A DNA stretch of 36,848 nt from Patescibacteria group bacterium (GCA_018816985.1 JAHIVA010000018.1:1-36848); one strand, 5' to 3'. Positions 17,338-26,222 are shown, counted from the stretch's first letter. The notes: generated from the letters alone by a model not told the origin. Numbers and translations are program-made.

Positions 17338-17490
17338 AAGGTTCTTCCAAGTAAATATACAAGGAAGTTTATCCTGCTCGGGACTAATAAAATAATTGGT
17401 GTTCGGACTTGTTCCCTCCACCTGTTGGTGTTCGGGACTTACCGTAGCGGCACTGTACTGGAATCTAACCAGTTTCCCCAATCATTTTTT
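17338..17490 (-). promoter_or_regulatory. Cobalamin riboswitch (aptamer)
   Basis: Minus strand ATTGGGGAAACTGGTTAGATTCCAGTACAGTGCCGCTACGGTAAG...AAGTCCGAACACC matches the conserved GGGAA-GGT-GAATCC-AC.G.CCGC..C.GTAA...AGTCCGAA.ACC core; enclosing helix AAAATGATTGG/CCAATTATTTT; downstream terminator and cobalamin-related genes. Confidence 0.85.
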
Positions 17491-17513
17491 AAAATTTTCA
17501 AATGAACTATCTT

Positions 17514-17541
17514 AGTATATACTTACTTTATATTATGTCAA
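17514..17541 (-). promoter_or_regulatory. Sigma70-type promoter for the riboswitch/DUF4430 operon
   Basis: Minus strand TTGACA (17536-17541), 16-nt spacer, TATACT (17514-17519). Confidence 0.7.
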
Positions 17542-17966
17542 AAAAAACTGTGGAAAAGAAAATAATGGTATTTGGAACTTTTGATGGATTGCATCTCGGG
17601 CATATTAATTTTTTCAAACAGGCCAAAAACCTCACAAAGAATTCATTTTTAATTGTTTCTATAGCCAGAGATAAAAATGTTCTTAGAATAAAAGGGAAAT
17701 ATCCGGATAAAAATGAGCAAGATAGAATAACTTTAGTAAAAAAATGTAAATTAGTTGACCAAGTAGTTCTTTCTGGTATTAAAAATCATCTTCCGCATAT
17801 TGTAAAAATGTGTCCAGATATTATTGCTCTTGGTTATGACCAAAAAGCTTATGTTCATAATTTAAAAAAAGACTTAAAAAACAAAGGTATTTTAATAAAA
17901 ATTATGCGCCTGAGACCCTTTAAAAGGGCAGTTTATAAAAATCACTTGCTAAAAAAAAGAAGATAA
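17535..17966 (+). CDS. Cytidylyltransferase-family nucleotidyltransferase (archaeal FAD synthase/TagD-like)
   Basis: IMVFGTFDGLHLGHINFFKQAKNL...PDKNEQDRITLVKKCKLVDQVV...IIALGYDQ; Met at 17535 (MSKKTVEKK) preferred over ORF-track 17502. Confidence 0.83.
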   Translation: MSKKTVEKKIMVFGTFDGLHLGHINFFKQAKNLTKNSFLIVSIARDKNVLRIKGKYPDKNEQDRITLVKKCKLVDQVVLSGIKNHLPHIVKMCPDIIALGYDQKAYVHNLKKDLKNKGILIKIMRLRPFKRAVYKNHLLKKRR

Positions 17967-18003
17967 ATATAATAAATTATTATAAGTTTTTAACACAAAT
18001 TAT

Positions 18004-19320
18004 ATGCAAGAAATAGATATTATAAAATTTATTAAAAAAATTTTTGCTAATAGAAATTTTGTCGTTATTTTTTTTACAAGCTTGCTGTCTTTTTTAATTT
18101 TTATTTTAATTGGAGTTGGTATAATGTGGCACTATAGGGCGAATATTTTCGAATATTTTGCTAAAGAATATTTACAAGAGGCACAAGATAAAAATAATGA
18201 CACAAAAACTACTACTGAAAAAATTATTGAGAAGCAGTCGATTTTTTCCCAAGACGCTTTTGTTATTAAGGCTGTAAAGAAAACTAACCCGGCCGTTGTT
18301 TCTATCATTATTTCTCAAAATGTTCCGAAGTATGAGGCTTGCGTTGATCCCAATCAACAACAGTCAAATCCTTTTGGTGATTTATTTCCTGGTTTTAATT
18401 TTAGTTTTCCACAATATCAATTATGCCAGAATGGTACAGAAAAGAAGGATATTGGTGGAGGTTCAGGATTTTTTGTTTCCAGTGATGGTTTAATTGTTAC
18501 TAATAAACATGTCGTTGATCAAAAAAATGCCGAATATACCGTGTTTACCAATGATGGCAAAAAACATACAGCTAAAGTTATTGCTCGTGATTCGGTTTTA
18601 GACATTGCCTTAATTAAAGTTGAACCAGTGGTAGGCAAAAGTTTTCCATTTCTCTCTTTGGGGAATTCAGATTCTCTAGAAGTGGGCCAGAGCGTTATCG
18701 CTATCGGTAATGCTTTGGGAGAATATCGAAACACTGTTTCGGTTGGGGTGGTTTCTGGATTGGCTCGATCTATTACGGCGGGAGACAACTTGGGAAATAC
18801 GGAAGTTTTAGATCGTGTCATTCAAACTGACGCGGCCATCAATCCAGGAAATTCCGGAGGACCCTTACTTAATCTGCAGGGAGAGGTAATTGGGGTCAAT
18901 GTAGCTATTATTCAAGGTTCACAAAACGTTGGTTTTGCCCTGCCGATAGATAGCGTGAAGGGCGCGATTAATTCAGTTAAACAAACAGGTAAAATAATTC
19001 GTCCATATTTGGGAATTCGTTATGTGGCGATTAATGCAGAAATGAAAGATAAAAATAATTTATCTATTGATTACGGGGTTTTGGTAAAAGCGGGGGCAAC
19101 GGCAAGCGAACTAGCAGTTATTCCCGGAAGTCCTGCCGACAAGTCGGGGATTGTAGAAAATGATATCATCCTAGAAATTGATGGAGTGAAATTAGATGAT
19201 CAAACAAACCTAGCTTCTGTTATTCGCGGAAAAACTATTGGTCAAGTTGTCAATCTTAAAATTCTCCATAGGGGAGTTGAAAAAAATGTTTTAATCACAC
19301 TTGAAGTCGCACCCGAATAA
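18004..19320 (+). CDS. HtrA/DegP-like S1C serine protease with PDZ domain, membrane anchored
   Basis: VTNKHVVD, DSVLDIALIKV, QTDAAINPGNSGGPLLN catalytic triad regions; C-terminal PDZ IPGSPADKSGIVENDIILEIDG. Confidence 0.93.
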   Translation: MQEIDIIKFIKKIFANRNFVVIFFTSLLSFLIFILIGVGIMWHYRANIFEYFAKEYLQEAQDKNNDTKTTTEKIIEKQSIFSQDAFVIKAVKKTNPAVVSIIISQNVPKYEACVDPNQQQSNPFGDLFPGFNFSFPQYQLCQNGTEKKDIGGGSGFFVSSDGLIVTNKHVVDQKNAEYTVFTNDGKKHTAKVIARDSVLDIALIKVEPVVGKSFPFLSLGNSDSLEVGQSVIAIGNALGEYRNTVSVGVVSGLARSITAGDNLGNTEVLDRVIQTDAAINPGNSGGPLLNLQGEVIGVNVAIIQGSQNVGFALPIDSVKGAINSVKQTGKIIRPYLGIRYVAINAEMKDKNNLSIDYGVLVKAGATASELAVIPGSPADKSGIVENDIILEIDGVKLDDQTNLASVIRGKTIGQVVNLKILHRGVEKNVLITLEVAPE

Positions 19321-19341
19321 AAATCAAGAACCATTGAAGAA

Positions 19342-19364
19342 TGAAGAACGCCTGGCGTTCTTCA
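19342..19364. repeat. REP-like palindrome copy 1
   Basis: TGAAGAACGCC-T-GGCGTTCTTCA, 11-bp perfect arms, upstream of RAYT gene. Confidence 0.9.
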
Positions 19365-19388
19365 ATTTAGTAGAATATAATATGTAAT

Positions 19389-20081
19389 ATGTCTATTAGG
19401 AAAACCGACTTTGTCGAAGGTGAATATTATCATATATACAATAGGGGAAATAGTAAGCAAAAAATCTTTTTAGATGGTAAAGATAGAGAAAGATTTTTAA
19501 AACTTTTATATCTTTGTAATTCTAAACAGAGAATTGATTTTTATAATGATATCACGAGAAGCAAAATATGTGTTTGGGATTTTGAAAGAGGAGAATCAAT
19601 AGTAGATATTGGTGCTTGGGCTTTGATGCCGAATCATTTTCATTTGTACATTACCCAAATGAAGAACGCCCGGCGTTCTTCATTTTCAGGAAATGCGATT
19701 ACTTATTTTATGCACAGAGTTTTAACTGCTTATTCAAAATATTTTAATGCAAAATATCAAAGAACTGGATCGTTGTTTGAAGGCAAATTTAAGTCTGTAC
19801 ACATAAATAAAGACAATCAAGCTAAATATCTTTTTTCTTATATACACCTTAATCCATTAAAATTAATTGATTATAGCTGGAAAGAAAAGGGTATAAAGAA
19901 TAAAAAGAAAGCTATAGATTTTCTAAATTCATATAAATGGACTAGTTATTCTGATTATTTAGAGAATTTTCGGTTGGAAAATAAAATTATCAATAAAATT
20001 AATTTTTTAAATTATTTTGAGACAAAAGATGATTTTCAAAAAGAAATTTTTGATTGGATAAAGATTGAAGTAAAAGATTAA
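19389..20081 (+). CDS. REP-associated tyrosine (Y1) transposase, RAYT/IS200-like
   Basis: GEYYHIYNRGNSKQKIF, ALMPNHFHLYI (HUH), LTAYSKYFNAKYQRTGSLFEGKFK, YLFSYIHLNPLKL. Confidence 0.92.
   Translation: MSIRKTDFVEGEYYHIYNRGNSKQKIFLDGKDRERFLKLLYLCNSKQRIDFYNDITRSKICVWDFERGESIVDIGAWALMPNHFHLYITQMKNARRSSFSGNAITYFMHRVLTAYSKYFNAKYQRTGSLFEGKFKSVHINKDNQAKYLFSYIHLNPLKLIDYSWKEKGIKNKKKAIDFLNSYKWTSYSDYLENFRLENKIINKINFLNYFETKDDFQKEIFDWIKIEVKD
19657..19685. repeat. REP-like palindrome copy 2 (inside the RAYT CDS)
   Basis: AAATGAAGAACGCC-C-GGCGTTCTTCATTT, 14-bp perfect arms, encodes part of QMKNARRSSF. Confidence 0.92.
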
Positions 20082-20087
20082 ATAAAC

Positions 20088-20118
20088 AAGATGAAGAACG
20101 CCAGGCGTTCTTCATCTT
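20088..20118. repeat. REP-like palindrome copy 3
   Basis: AAGATGAAGAACGCC-A-GGCGTTCTTCATCTT, 15-bp perfect arms, between the convergent RAYT and MFS genes. Confidence 0.92.
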
Positions 20119-20121
20119 TAG

Positions 20122-21282
20122 TTAAATATCGCTTTTTTCTATAGTTGAGGAAAGATAAACTCCATAAAGCAGAAGAGCTCCGAGAATTAGAAAAATAAAA
20201 TTAAAAGCAGGCACGAAATAAAGAACAAAAAAAGCAACAAGGGGAGCAAGAACATAAGACACTGGTCCAGTATTGCGGTAAACAGCAATAAATTCATCAT
20301 TTTCTCTCTTAATGTGTTTAAAGAAATAAACATCGCTCATTACTTCAATGATGGCTGCGCCAATTCTTGTGCAAAAGAGGGCTAGTGCCCAAATCCAAAC
20401 TTCATGTCTCTCTATAAAGAAAAGCGATAAGGTGGCTAATGAGGCTATGGCGAAACCAAATAACAACATTTTCCGTTCACCGATTTTATCTGAATATCTG
20501 CCAAGCGGAAATTGGATAAAAACGAAAGGTAAAAGCATTATGGTGAAGATTAAGCTAATTTCCTGCCAACTAAAACTCAAATGTGAATATAGATATATTG
20601 GTGTATAGATGACCATCCAGACATAAAAAAATTGTAAAATAAAATTTATTTTATATGCACGGGTCAAATTAATATTTTTAAAAAAGTCCTTAAAAGATTC
20701 CCAGGCAAAAGCTTTGTCGTATTGTGGGTCGTTCAGTCCTTTTAGGCTTAATAGGGTCACGAGAAAGAAGATAGTCATTATTATAAAAGCAATAAAATAA
20801 ACAGCCGAAAAAGAAAATTTAGATAATATTTTTCCAGAGAGAATCTGGGCAATTACCCAAGCCAGATTAATTAAGGATAAATACAATCCACGTACTCGTC
20901 CTAGTGAAAAATTTTGGGAAAATATCTGTAATAATTCATCCAATGCAAAAATAATTAAATAATTTACAGTGAAATAGAATATAAAGATTGAAATAATTAA
21001 AAATGGACTTTTTAAAACGGATAATAAAAAAAGAGAAAGGAGGCTAAGGCCTGTTGAAAAAAGTAAAAATCTATAAACCCCCCTTTTCCGTAGTATTTCC
21101 GGTATCAGAGAAAGAACAAGTAGGGAAGTCACAGATCCTAAAATATATATCAAGGACACGTTTTTTTCTCCGGAGAAAACAGAAAGAAAGCTAGAATTTA
21201 TATAAGAGATAAAGGCTAAATGGAGGGAAAACAAAAAACCAAGCAAGAAAATATTTTTTAATTTTAAATTTTTTTTGAACAT
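20122..21282 (-). CDS. MFS transporter
   Basis: About 12 hydrophobic segments; PLGRYSDKIGERKMLLFGF MFS loop motif. Confidence 0.83.
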   Translation of the reverse strand: MFKKNLKLKNIFLLGFLFSLHLAFISYINSSFLSVFSGEKNVSLIYILGSVTSLLVLSLIPEILRKRGVYRFLLFSTGLSLLSLFLLSVLKSPFLIISIFIFYFTVNYLIIFALDELLQIFSQNFSLGRVRGLYLSLINLAWVIAQILSGKILSKFSFSAVYFIAFIIMTIFFLVTLLSLKGLNDPQYDKAFAWESFKDFFKNINLTRAYKINFILQFFYVWMVIYTPIYLYSHLSFSWQEISLIFTIMLLPFVFIQFPLGRYSDKIGERKMLLFGFAIASLATLSLFFIERHEVWIWALALFCTRIGAAIIEVMSDVYFFKHIKRENDEFIAVYRNTGPVSYVLAPLVAFFVLYFVPAFNFIFLILGALLLYGVYLSSTIEKSDI

Positions 21283-21294
21283 TTTTATATATTT

Positions 21295-23268
21295 TTAGAT
21301 ACTTAGGATGACCGGTATTACCAAAGGTCTTTTGGCTGTTTTTTGATATAAAAATTTTGAGATATTTTCTCCTAAATTTGCCTTGATGATATCAAAGTTG
21401 ACCGTGTTTCCATTTTGGAAAGAAGAAGAAGGCATTTTTGCTGTCAGGTTTTCTATCCCATTTTTAATAATTATTCTTACCTGGCGTAAAAGTTCTTGAT
21501 TTTCTTTTAAATAAACAAAACCGCGTGAAATCAAATCCGGAGATTTTTTTAATTTTCCGGTTTTTTGATCAAGGAGAGCAATAATAACAAACATTCCATC
21601 TTGAGAGAGCATTTGACGGTCGCGAATCACGACGTCCTGAGTGTCACTAATAGAAGTTCCATCCACCAACATATTTCCACTAGGAGCATGTTCTTTACGT
21701 AAAGCTATTTTTTGTCCATCAGCGGATATTTCAATAATTGAACCATTGTCGGGAACAATAATACTATCTTCAGACATCCCGAGTTTTAAGGCAAGTTCTT
21801 TATGCAATTCAAGATGAGAATGATGCCCGTGAATTGGGATGAAAAATTTTGGATGAGTTTTTTGATGGAGCCATTTTATATCTTCTTGATTACCATGTCC
21901 GGTAGCATGGACGAAGTCTTCGCCCGTGGTGCGGTAACTGATGATTTTAACGCCTTGGCGGGATAAACCATCCTTCATTTTCATAACTTGAAGTTCGTTG
22001 CCTGGAACAATAGAGGCCGAGAGAATAATCGTATCTCCTTTATGTAAAGAAAATTTTGTATTAGATTTATTGGCAGCACGGTTGAGGGCGGCAAATTCTT
22101 CCCCTTGGGCGCCAGTCATGAGAACAACAATCTTATTAGGTGGATAATTATTAGCTTCTTCTAGCGGTACAATAGTACCTTTTTTAGGAGTAAAAAGTTT
22201 AGCTTCAATAGCAACTTCAATATTTGTTTTCATAGAGCGTCCGTCAATTGCTATTTTTTTCCCTAAAGCTTCGGCGGTTTTCACTATAAAAGCTAGTCGC
22301 GTAATATGAGAAGCGAAGGCGGCAATAATTATTCGGCCATGTATTTTTTTTATTAAGCTTTCTAGACCCTGATGCACTTTTATTTCCGGTAAAGAAAACC
22401 CCTCATTTTCAATATTAGTAGAATCAGTCATCAGGAGAAGAACTTTTGCTTTATCAAAAATAGAATATTCTTTTTCTTCCTCTTTTGTTACGATTCCGTC
22501 TATCTGGTCGAGTTTATAGTCTCCCGGGGTTACTATCCAACCATGTTCAGTTTCTACAATTATTCCCATTGAATCAGGGATGGTATGAGTAACACCAAAG
22601 AATCTTACTCTGATTTTTCCACAGGTTATAATAGAATCTTTTTCAACGATATTTTCTTTAAGGGCGGGCAAATGGGGGAATTCTGTTTGTCGTTTTTTCA
22701 TCATTAACATAGAAAGATTTCTAGAATAAACTGGAGGGTTTCCGATGCGAGAAAGCACCAAAGGTACACCTCCAATATGGTCTAAGTGTCCATGAGTGAT
22801 TATCAGTGCCCGTATTTTGTTTTTACGTTCCTCTAAATAAGTTGTATTCGGAATGACATAATCAACCCCCGGAGTTAGTTCATTTGAAAAATGCATTCCT
22901 GCATCTATGATGATAATATCATCCCCTATTTCTACGGCTGTCATATTTTTACCGATTTCCTCTACTCCGCCGAGCGGAATAATACGAATTACCCCTTTTT
23001 CTGGAGGCGGTATTTTACTACTACGAATTTTGTCTTGGTTTTTTTCTGAAAAAGAAGAACGAGACTTGGAATTTTTCCCAAATCTTTTTTGAGTATATTG
23101 ATAAGTAGAACTTTTAGTTATTTTTTTTCTATATTCTCCACTTATGGTGTCAGGTCTGTTTGAATTACGCTCTTTTTCGTTGTGGGTGGGTGTAGTATTT
23201 GGGGTAGATATTTTATCCTTGTCATCATCAATTTTGAGCGAAGAAAAAGAAAGTCTTGTTTTTTTCAT
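21295..23268 (-). CDS. rnj: Ribonuclease J
   Basis: Metallo-beta-lactamase/beta-CASP: IIPLGGVEEIGKNMTAVEIGDDIIIIDAGMHF, ALIITHGHLDHIGGVPLVL, VLLLMTDSTN, FIPIHGHHSHL; basic N-terminal tail. Confidence 0.94.
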   Translation of the reverse strand: MKKTRLSFSSLKIDDDKDKISTPNTTPTHNEKERNSNRPDTISGEYRKKITKSSTYQYTQKRFGKNSKSRSSFSEKNQDKIRSSKIPPPEKGVIRIIPLGGVEEIGKNMTAVEIGDDIIIIDAGMHFSNELTPGVDYVIPNTTYLEERKNKIRALIITHGHLDHIGGVPLVLSRIGNPPVYSRNLSMLMMKKRQTEFPHLPALKENIVEKDSIITCGKIRVRFFGVTHTIPDSMGIIVETEHGWIVTPGDYKLDQIDGIVTKEEEKEYSIFDKAKVLLLMTDSTNIENEGFSLPEIKVHQGLESLIKKIHGRIIIAAFASHITRLAFIVKTAEALGKKIAIDGRSMKTNIEVAIEAKLFTPKKGTIVPLEEANNYPPNKIVVLMTGAQGEEFAALNRAANKSNTKFSLHKGDTIILSASIVPGNELQVMKMKDGLSRQGVKIISYRTTGEDFVHATGHGNQEDIKWLHQKTHPKFFIPIHGHHSHLELHKELALKLGMSEDSIIVPDNGSIIEISADGQKIALRKEHAPSGNMLVDGTSISDTQDVVIRDRQMLSQDGMFVIIALLDQKTGKLKKSPDLISRGFVYLKENQELLRQVRIIIKNGIENLTAKMPSSSFQNGNTVNFDIIKANLGENISKFLYQKTAKRPLVIPVILSI

Positions 23269-23289
23269 AATTTTATTTTGTTATTTTTT

Positions 23290-25047
23290 TTATTTATTAA
23301 CGAATATTTTCCAAACATTCTCTGTCTCGATATACCATAAATATATGTTAGAGAAACGATCTGCCGGAGAAATTAGATAATCAATAGAAAGACCCTTTAA
23401 ATTTTTTGAGATTACATAAATAAAATTAGGACTATATAAAAATACTGCGGGCATATCTTTTTTAATTTCCTCTTCAAATTGAGAGTATTTTTTAATCCTA
23501 GCTTGTTCATCAATGGTGACAGAAGCATCTTCTAAAATTTTGTCTACTTTTACATTAGTATACACGGCGACATTCAGACCTGGATCTTTTCTTTGAGAAG
23601 AATGCCAGAAAGCAAATAGATTGGATTCATTGTTTATAATTTGTCCGAATAATAAGGAATCATATTCACGGGGACGAATAACACCTTGGTTTAAATTACC
23701 GATTTCAAAAGTTTTTATATCAACTTTTATTCCGATTTTTGCTAAATCCTGTTTGATTATTTCGGCCGTTTTAGTAAGTTCTTCTGCATTACCAGTTGAG
23801 ATAGAAAATTCTAAGGTAACAGTAGTTTTCTTTTTATTTTTATCAGTAGTAGTTTTTTGTAGAAATCCATCCGAATCTTTTAACCAACCATCTTTTGTCA
23901 AACTATTTTGTACATCTTGCAAGATAAGTTCACGGGTCATATTATCTTTTTCAGGTAATTTCTGATAAGTAGCCATATTGGGCGGTATTGGTCCATTAAT
24001 AACGACTCCATAATCAAAAAGGACTTCTCGAACTATTTTATCTTTATCAATAGCTTTATCAATAGCTTGAGTAATAACTTTATTGGTAAAAAGAAGATTT
24101 TTATTTTGGTTAAAGAAAAGTCCGAATACTCTCGGCAGGACTGAAGAATCTATTTGATAATTTCTTTCCTTAAGAATATCTGCATTTAGGGGGGTAATGG
24201 AACTTATTTGATTTACTGCTCCGTCTTCTAATGCTCGGATTAGGTCATTTTCATTTAAATAAAAATGCAAATCTATTTCTTTTATATAAGGTTCACCCAA
24301 GATGAAATTTTTATACGATTCTAACTTGTAAGAATCAATAACTCCAGATGATTTTTTAACAACACTTTTTATCAAATAAGGTCCGGAACCGATAGGAGAA
24401 GTGTTGGCATTGTTTAGCTCGACGGAAGAATTATTCCAAAGAGATTGGGGCATTATTCCAAGGGTTAAATTTTCCAAGAACGACGAATAGGGTTTTTTTA
24501 AAGAAAATTCTATTGTTCGGTTGTCTATTTTTGTTACTATTACTCCATCCCAGTCTATTTTTCGTGGACTTTTTATAATTGGATCTTTTATTTCACTGAT
24601 AGTAAAAATAATATCATCTACTGTAACAGGTTTTCCATCCTGAAAATATACTTTGTCTTTTAAAGTAAAAGTGTAAATTAAACCATCTTTGGATATTGTA
24701 TATTTTTCTGCTAAATCTGGGAATAGAGTACCATCAGGATTTTTTCTCATCAAGCCTGAATAAATAAGTGAGACGAGGTCAAGATCAACTGGAGAATTTG
24801 CTAGAATCGGATTTATAAAACGAGGAGTGCCAATGATCCCCTCAGAGATGGAACCTCCGCGAAGCGGAACCTTAACCATTAAAGATTTATTAATAGTCTC
24901 TAAGATGGAAATGGTACTTATAAGAAGTGCTAATGCTAGTAGAATAAAAACAATTTGTTCTTTTTTGGAGAACGTGTTAAAAACTGAATTAATTTCGTCT
25001 TTTTGGGGCAATTTAAAATTACGAAGGCGACTATATAAATTTTGCAT
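23290..25047 (-). CDS. ABC transporter substrate-binding protein, family 5 (peptide/Opp-like)
   Basis: PRFINPILANSPVDLDLVSLIYSGLMRKNPDGTLFPDLAEKYTISKDGLIYTFTLKDKVYFQDGKPVTVDDIIFTI is typical SBP_bac_5. Confidence 0.9.
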   Translation of the reverse strand: MQNLYSRLRNFKLPQKDEINSVFNTFSKKEQIVFILLALALLISTISILETINKSLMVKVPLRGGSISEGIIGTPRFINPILANSPVDLDLVSLIYSGLMRKNPDGTLFPDLAEKYTISKDGLIYTFTLKDKVYFQDGKPVTVDDIIFTISEIKDPIIKSPRKIDWDGVIVTKIDNRTIEFSLKKPYSSFLENLTLGIMPQSLWNNSSVELNNANTSPIGSGPYLIKSVVKKSSGVIDSYKLESYKNFILGEPYIKEIDLHFYLNENDLIRALEDGAVNQISSITPLNADILKERNYQIDSSVLPRVFGLFFNQNKNLLFTNKVITQAIDKAIDKDKIVREVLFDYGVVINGPIPPNMATYQKLPEKDNMTRELILQDVQNSLTKDGWLKDSDGFLQKTTTDKNKKKTTVTLEFSISTGNAEELTKTAEIIKQDLAKIGIKVDIKTFEIGNLNQGVIRPREYDSLLFGQIINNESNLFAFWHSSQRKDPGLNVAVYTNVKVDKILEDASVTIDEQARIKKYSQFEEEIKKDMPAVFLYSPNFIYVISKNLKGLSIDYLISPADRFSNIYLWYIETENVWKIFVNK

Positions 25048-25075
25048 AATATACGATATGAAACGAAGATAAGAA

Positions 25076-25318
25076 TTAGCTGTTTGCTTTTATTATTATA
25101 GATAAAAGTGCAAATAAAGCAAAGAGTATTCCACAGATAAGGGATAAATAAAAAAGAAACTTTTCAAAGCCTCGGCGAGTGTGGTGGAAAGATTCTGAGT
25201 TTCCTCCACCCAAAGCGCCACCCAAACCAGCAGCCGATTGTTGCAACAAAATGGCTGACACTAGTATTACCGAAAGGATAATCTGTGCATAAGGCAGAAT
25301 TTTTACTACCAGATTCAT
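25076..25318 (-). CDS. secG: Preprotein translocase subunit SecG
   Basis: ILSVILVSAILLQQSAAGLGGALGGGNSESFHHTRRGFEKFLFYLSLI. Confidence 0.92.
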   Translation of the reverse strand: MNLVVKILPYAQIILSVILVSAILLQQSAAGLGGALGGGNSESFHHTRRGFEKFLFYLSLICGILFALFALLSIIIKANS

Positions 25319-25408
25319 GGGGTAATTATTACATATTGAGGTTTAAAATGCAAATAATTTAATAGTGTGCTATAATTTTTAAATTATAAAATAAATAGAT
25401 AAAAAAAT

Positions 25409-26128
25409 ATGGAAAATGAAAATGTAGACAATAAAAAGAATATTATCTCAACATTAGTAGTATTAGTTTTGGTTATTTTAGCGATTGGAAGTTATTTTGT
25501 TTTCGGAAAAAATAAAACTGATGGTCCCGTAAATAATGATGTGGCAAGTGTGGCAATAGTGAATGGGACTGTTATTTCTAGGGCAACTTATGATACACAA
25601 CTTGCAAACAATCTTGCTTCTTATAAAGCGCAAGGCATTGATGTTACAGACGAAACTAAGCTTTCTCAGATTAAAACGCAAGTTTTAGATAATCTTATTG
25701 GCGATGAATTACTTAATCAGGGAGTGATGGCTGCTGGGATAAAAATTACAGCAGAAGAAGTGGAAAAACAATTTCAGGTTATCTTGACCCAAGAGGGTGG
25801 GGCAGACGGTCTTCAGGCTGCACTTGTTCAAAACAATCTTTCAGAAGAACAGTTAAGGGAAAATATATCTAAACAGCTCGCGGTTCAAAAATATTTATTA
25901 CAAAATATTGATACAAAATCAATAACTGTTAGTGACATTGAAGTTGCGCAGTTTTATGCAAACCTTGTTCAGTCTCAGGCAGGGGGTGATGCAACCACAC
26001 CTATTCCAGACTTGAATGAAATAAGTGACCAGATTAAGCAACAAATTATTTCCGAAAAGCAACAAACCTTGGTGGTAGATTTTATTGCTTCTCTTCGTGC
26101 TAAGGCAACAGTAACAACAAATATATAG
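25409..26128 (+). CDS. SurA N-terminal-domain (PrsA/SurA-like) membrane-anchored chaperone lacking an obvious PPIase domain
   Basis: N-terminal TM; VAIVNGTVISRATYDTQL...QVLDNLIGDELLNQGVMAAGIKITAEEVEKQF. Confidence 0.8.
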   Translation: MENENVDNKKNIISTLVVLVLVILAIGSYFVFGKNKTDGPVNNDVASVAIVNGTVISRATYDTQLANNLASYKAQGIDVTDETKLSQIKTQVLDNLIGDELLNQGVMAAGIKITAEEVEKQFQVILTQEGGADGLQAALVQNNLSEEQLRENISKQLAVQKYLLQNIDTKSITVSDIEVAQFYANLVQSQAGGDATTPIPDLNEISDQIKQQIISEKQQTLVVDFIASLRAKATVTTNI

Positions 26129-26187
26129 TTTAGTTATAGCTTTGATGATTAAATAAAGTAAGTAATATTTTCTTTAGAAAGTATTAC

Positions 26188-26216
26188 TTGACATATACCC
26201 CTAGGGGGTATATGCT
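26188..26216 (+). promoter_or_regulatory. csoR promoter with CsoR operator
   Basis: TTGACA (26188-26193), 17-nt spacer, TATGCT (26211-26216); palindrome ATATACCCC-TAG-GGGGTATAT at 26193-26213 resembles known CsoR operators. Confidence 0.87.
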
Positions 26217-26222
26217 TATTTT

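Noticed and set aside
17299-17481. 60-aa minus-strand ORF in the ORF track
   Set aside because: It lies over the cobalamin aptamer and terminator; the nucleotide sequence is better explained as structured RNA.
24848-24872. TCCGC-GAA-GCGGA mini-hairpin in the SBP gene (a similar TCCGC-CGA-GCGGA occurs near 22970 in rnj)
   Set aside because: 5-bp arms over codons for conserved motifs (VPLRGGS, LGGVEE); chance is sufficient.
26160-26189. Imperfect hairpin AAGTAATATTTTC-TTTA-GAAAGTATTACTT upstream of csoR
   Set aside because: Could be a terminator for the SurA-like gene, but it is AT-rich, overlaps the csoR -35 and lacks a clear T run; not supported enough to call.
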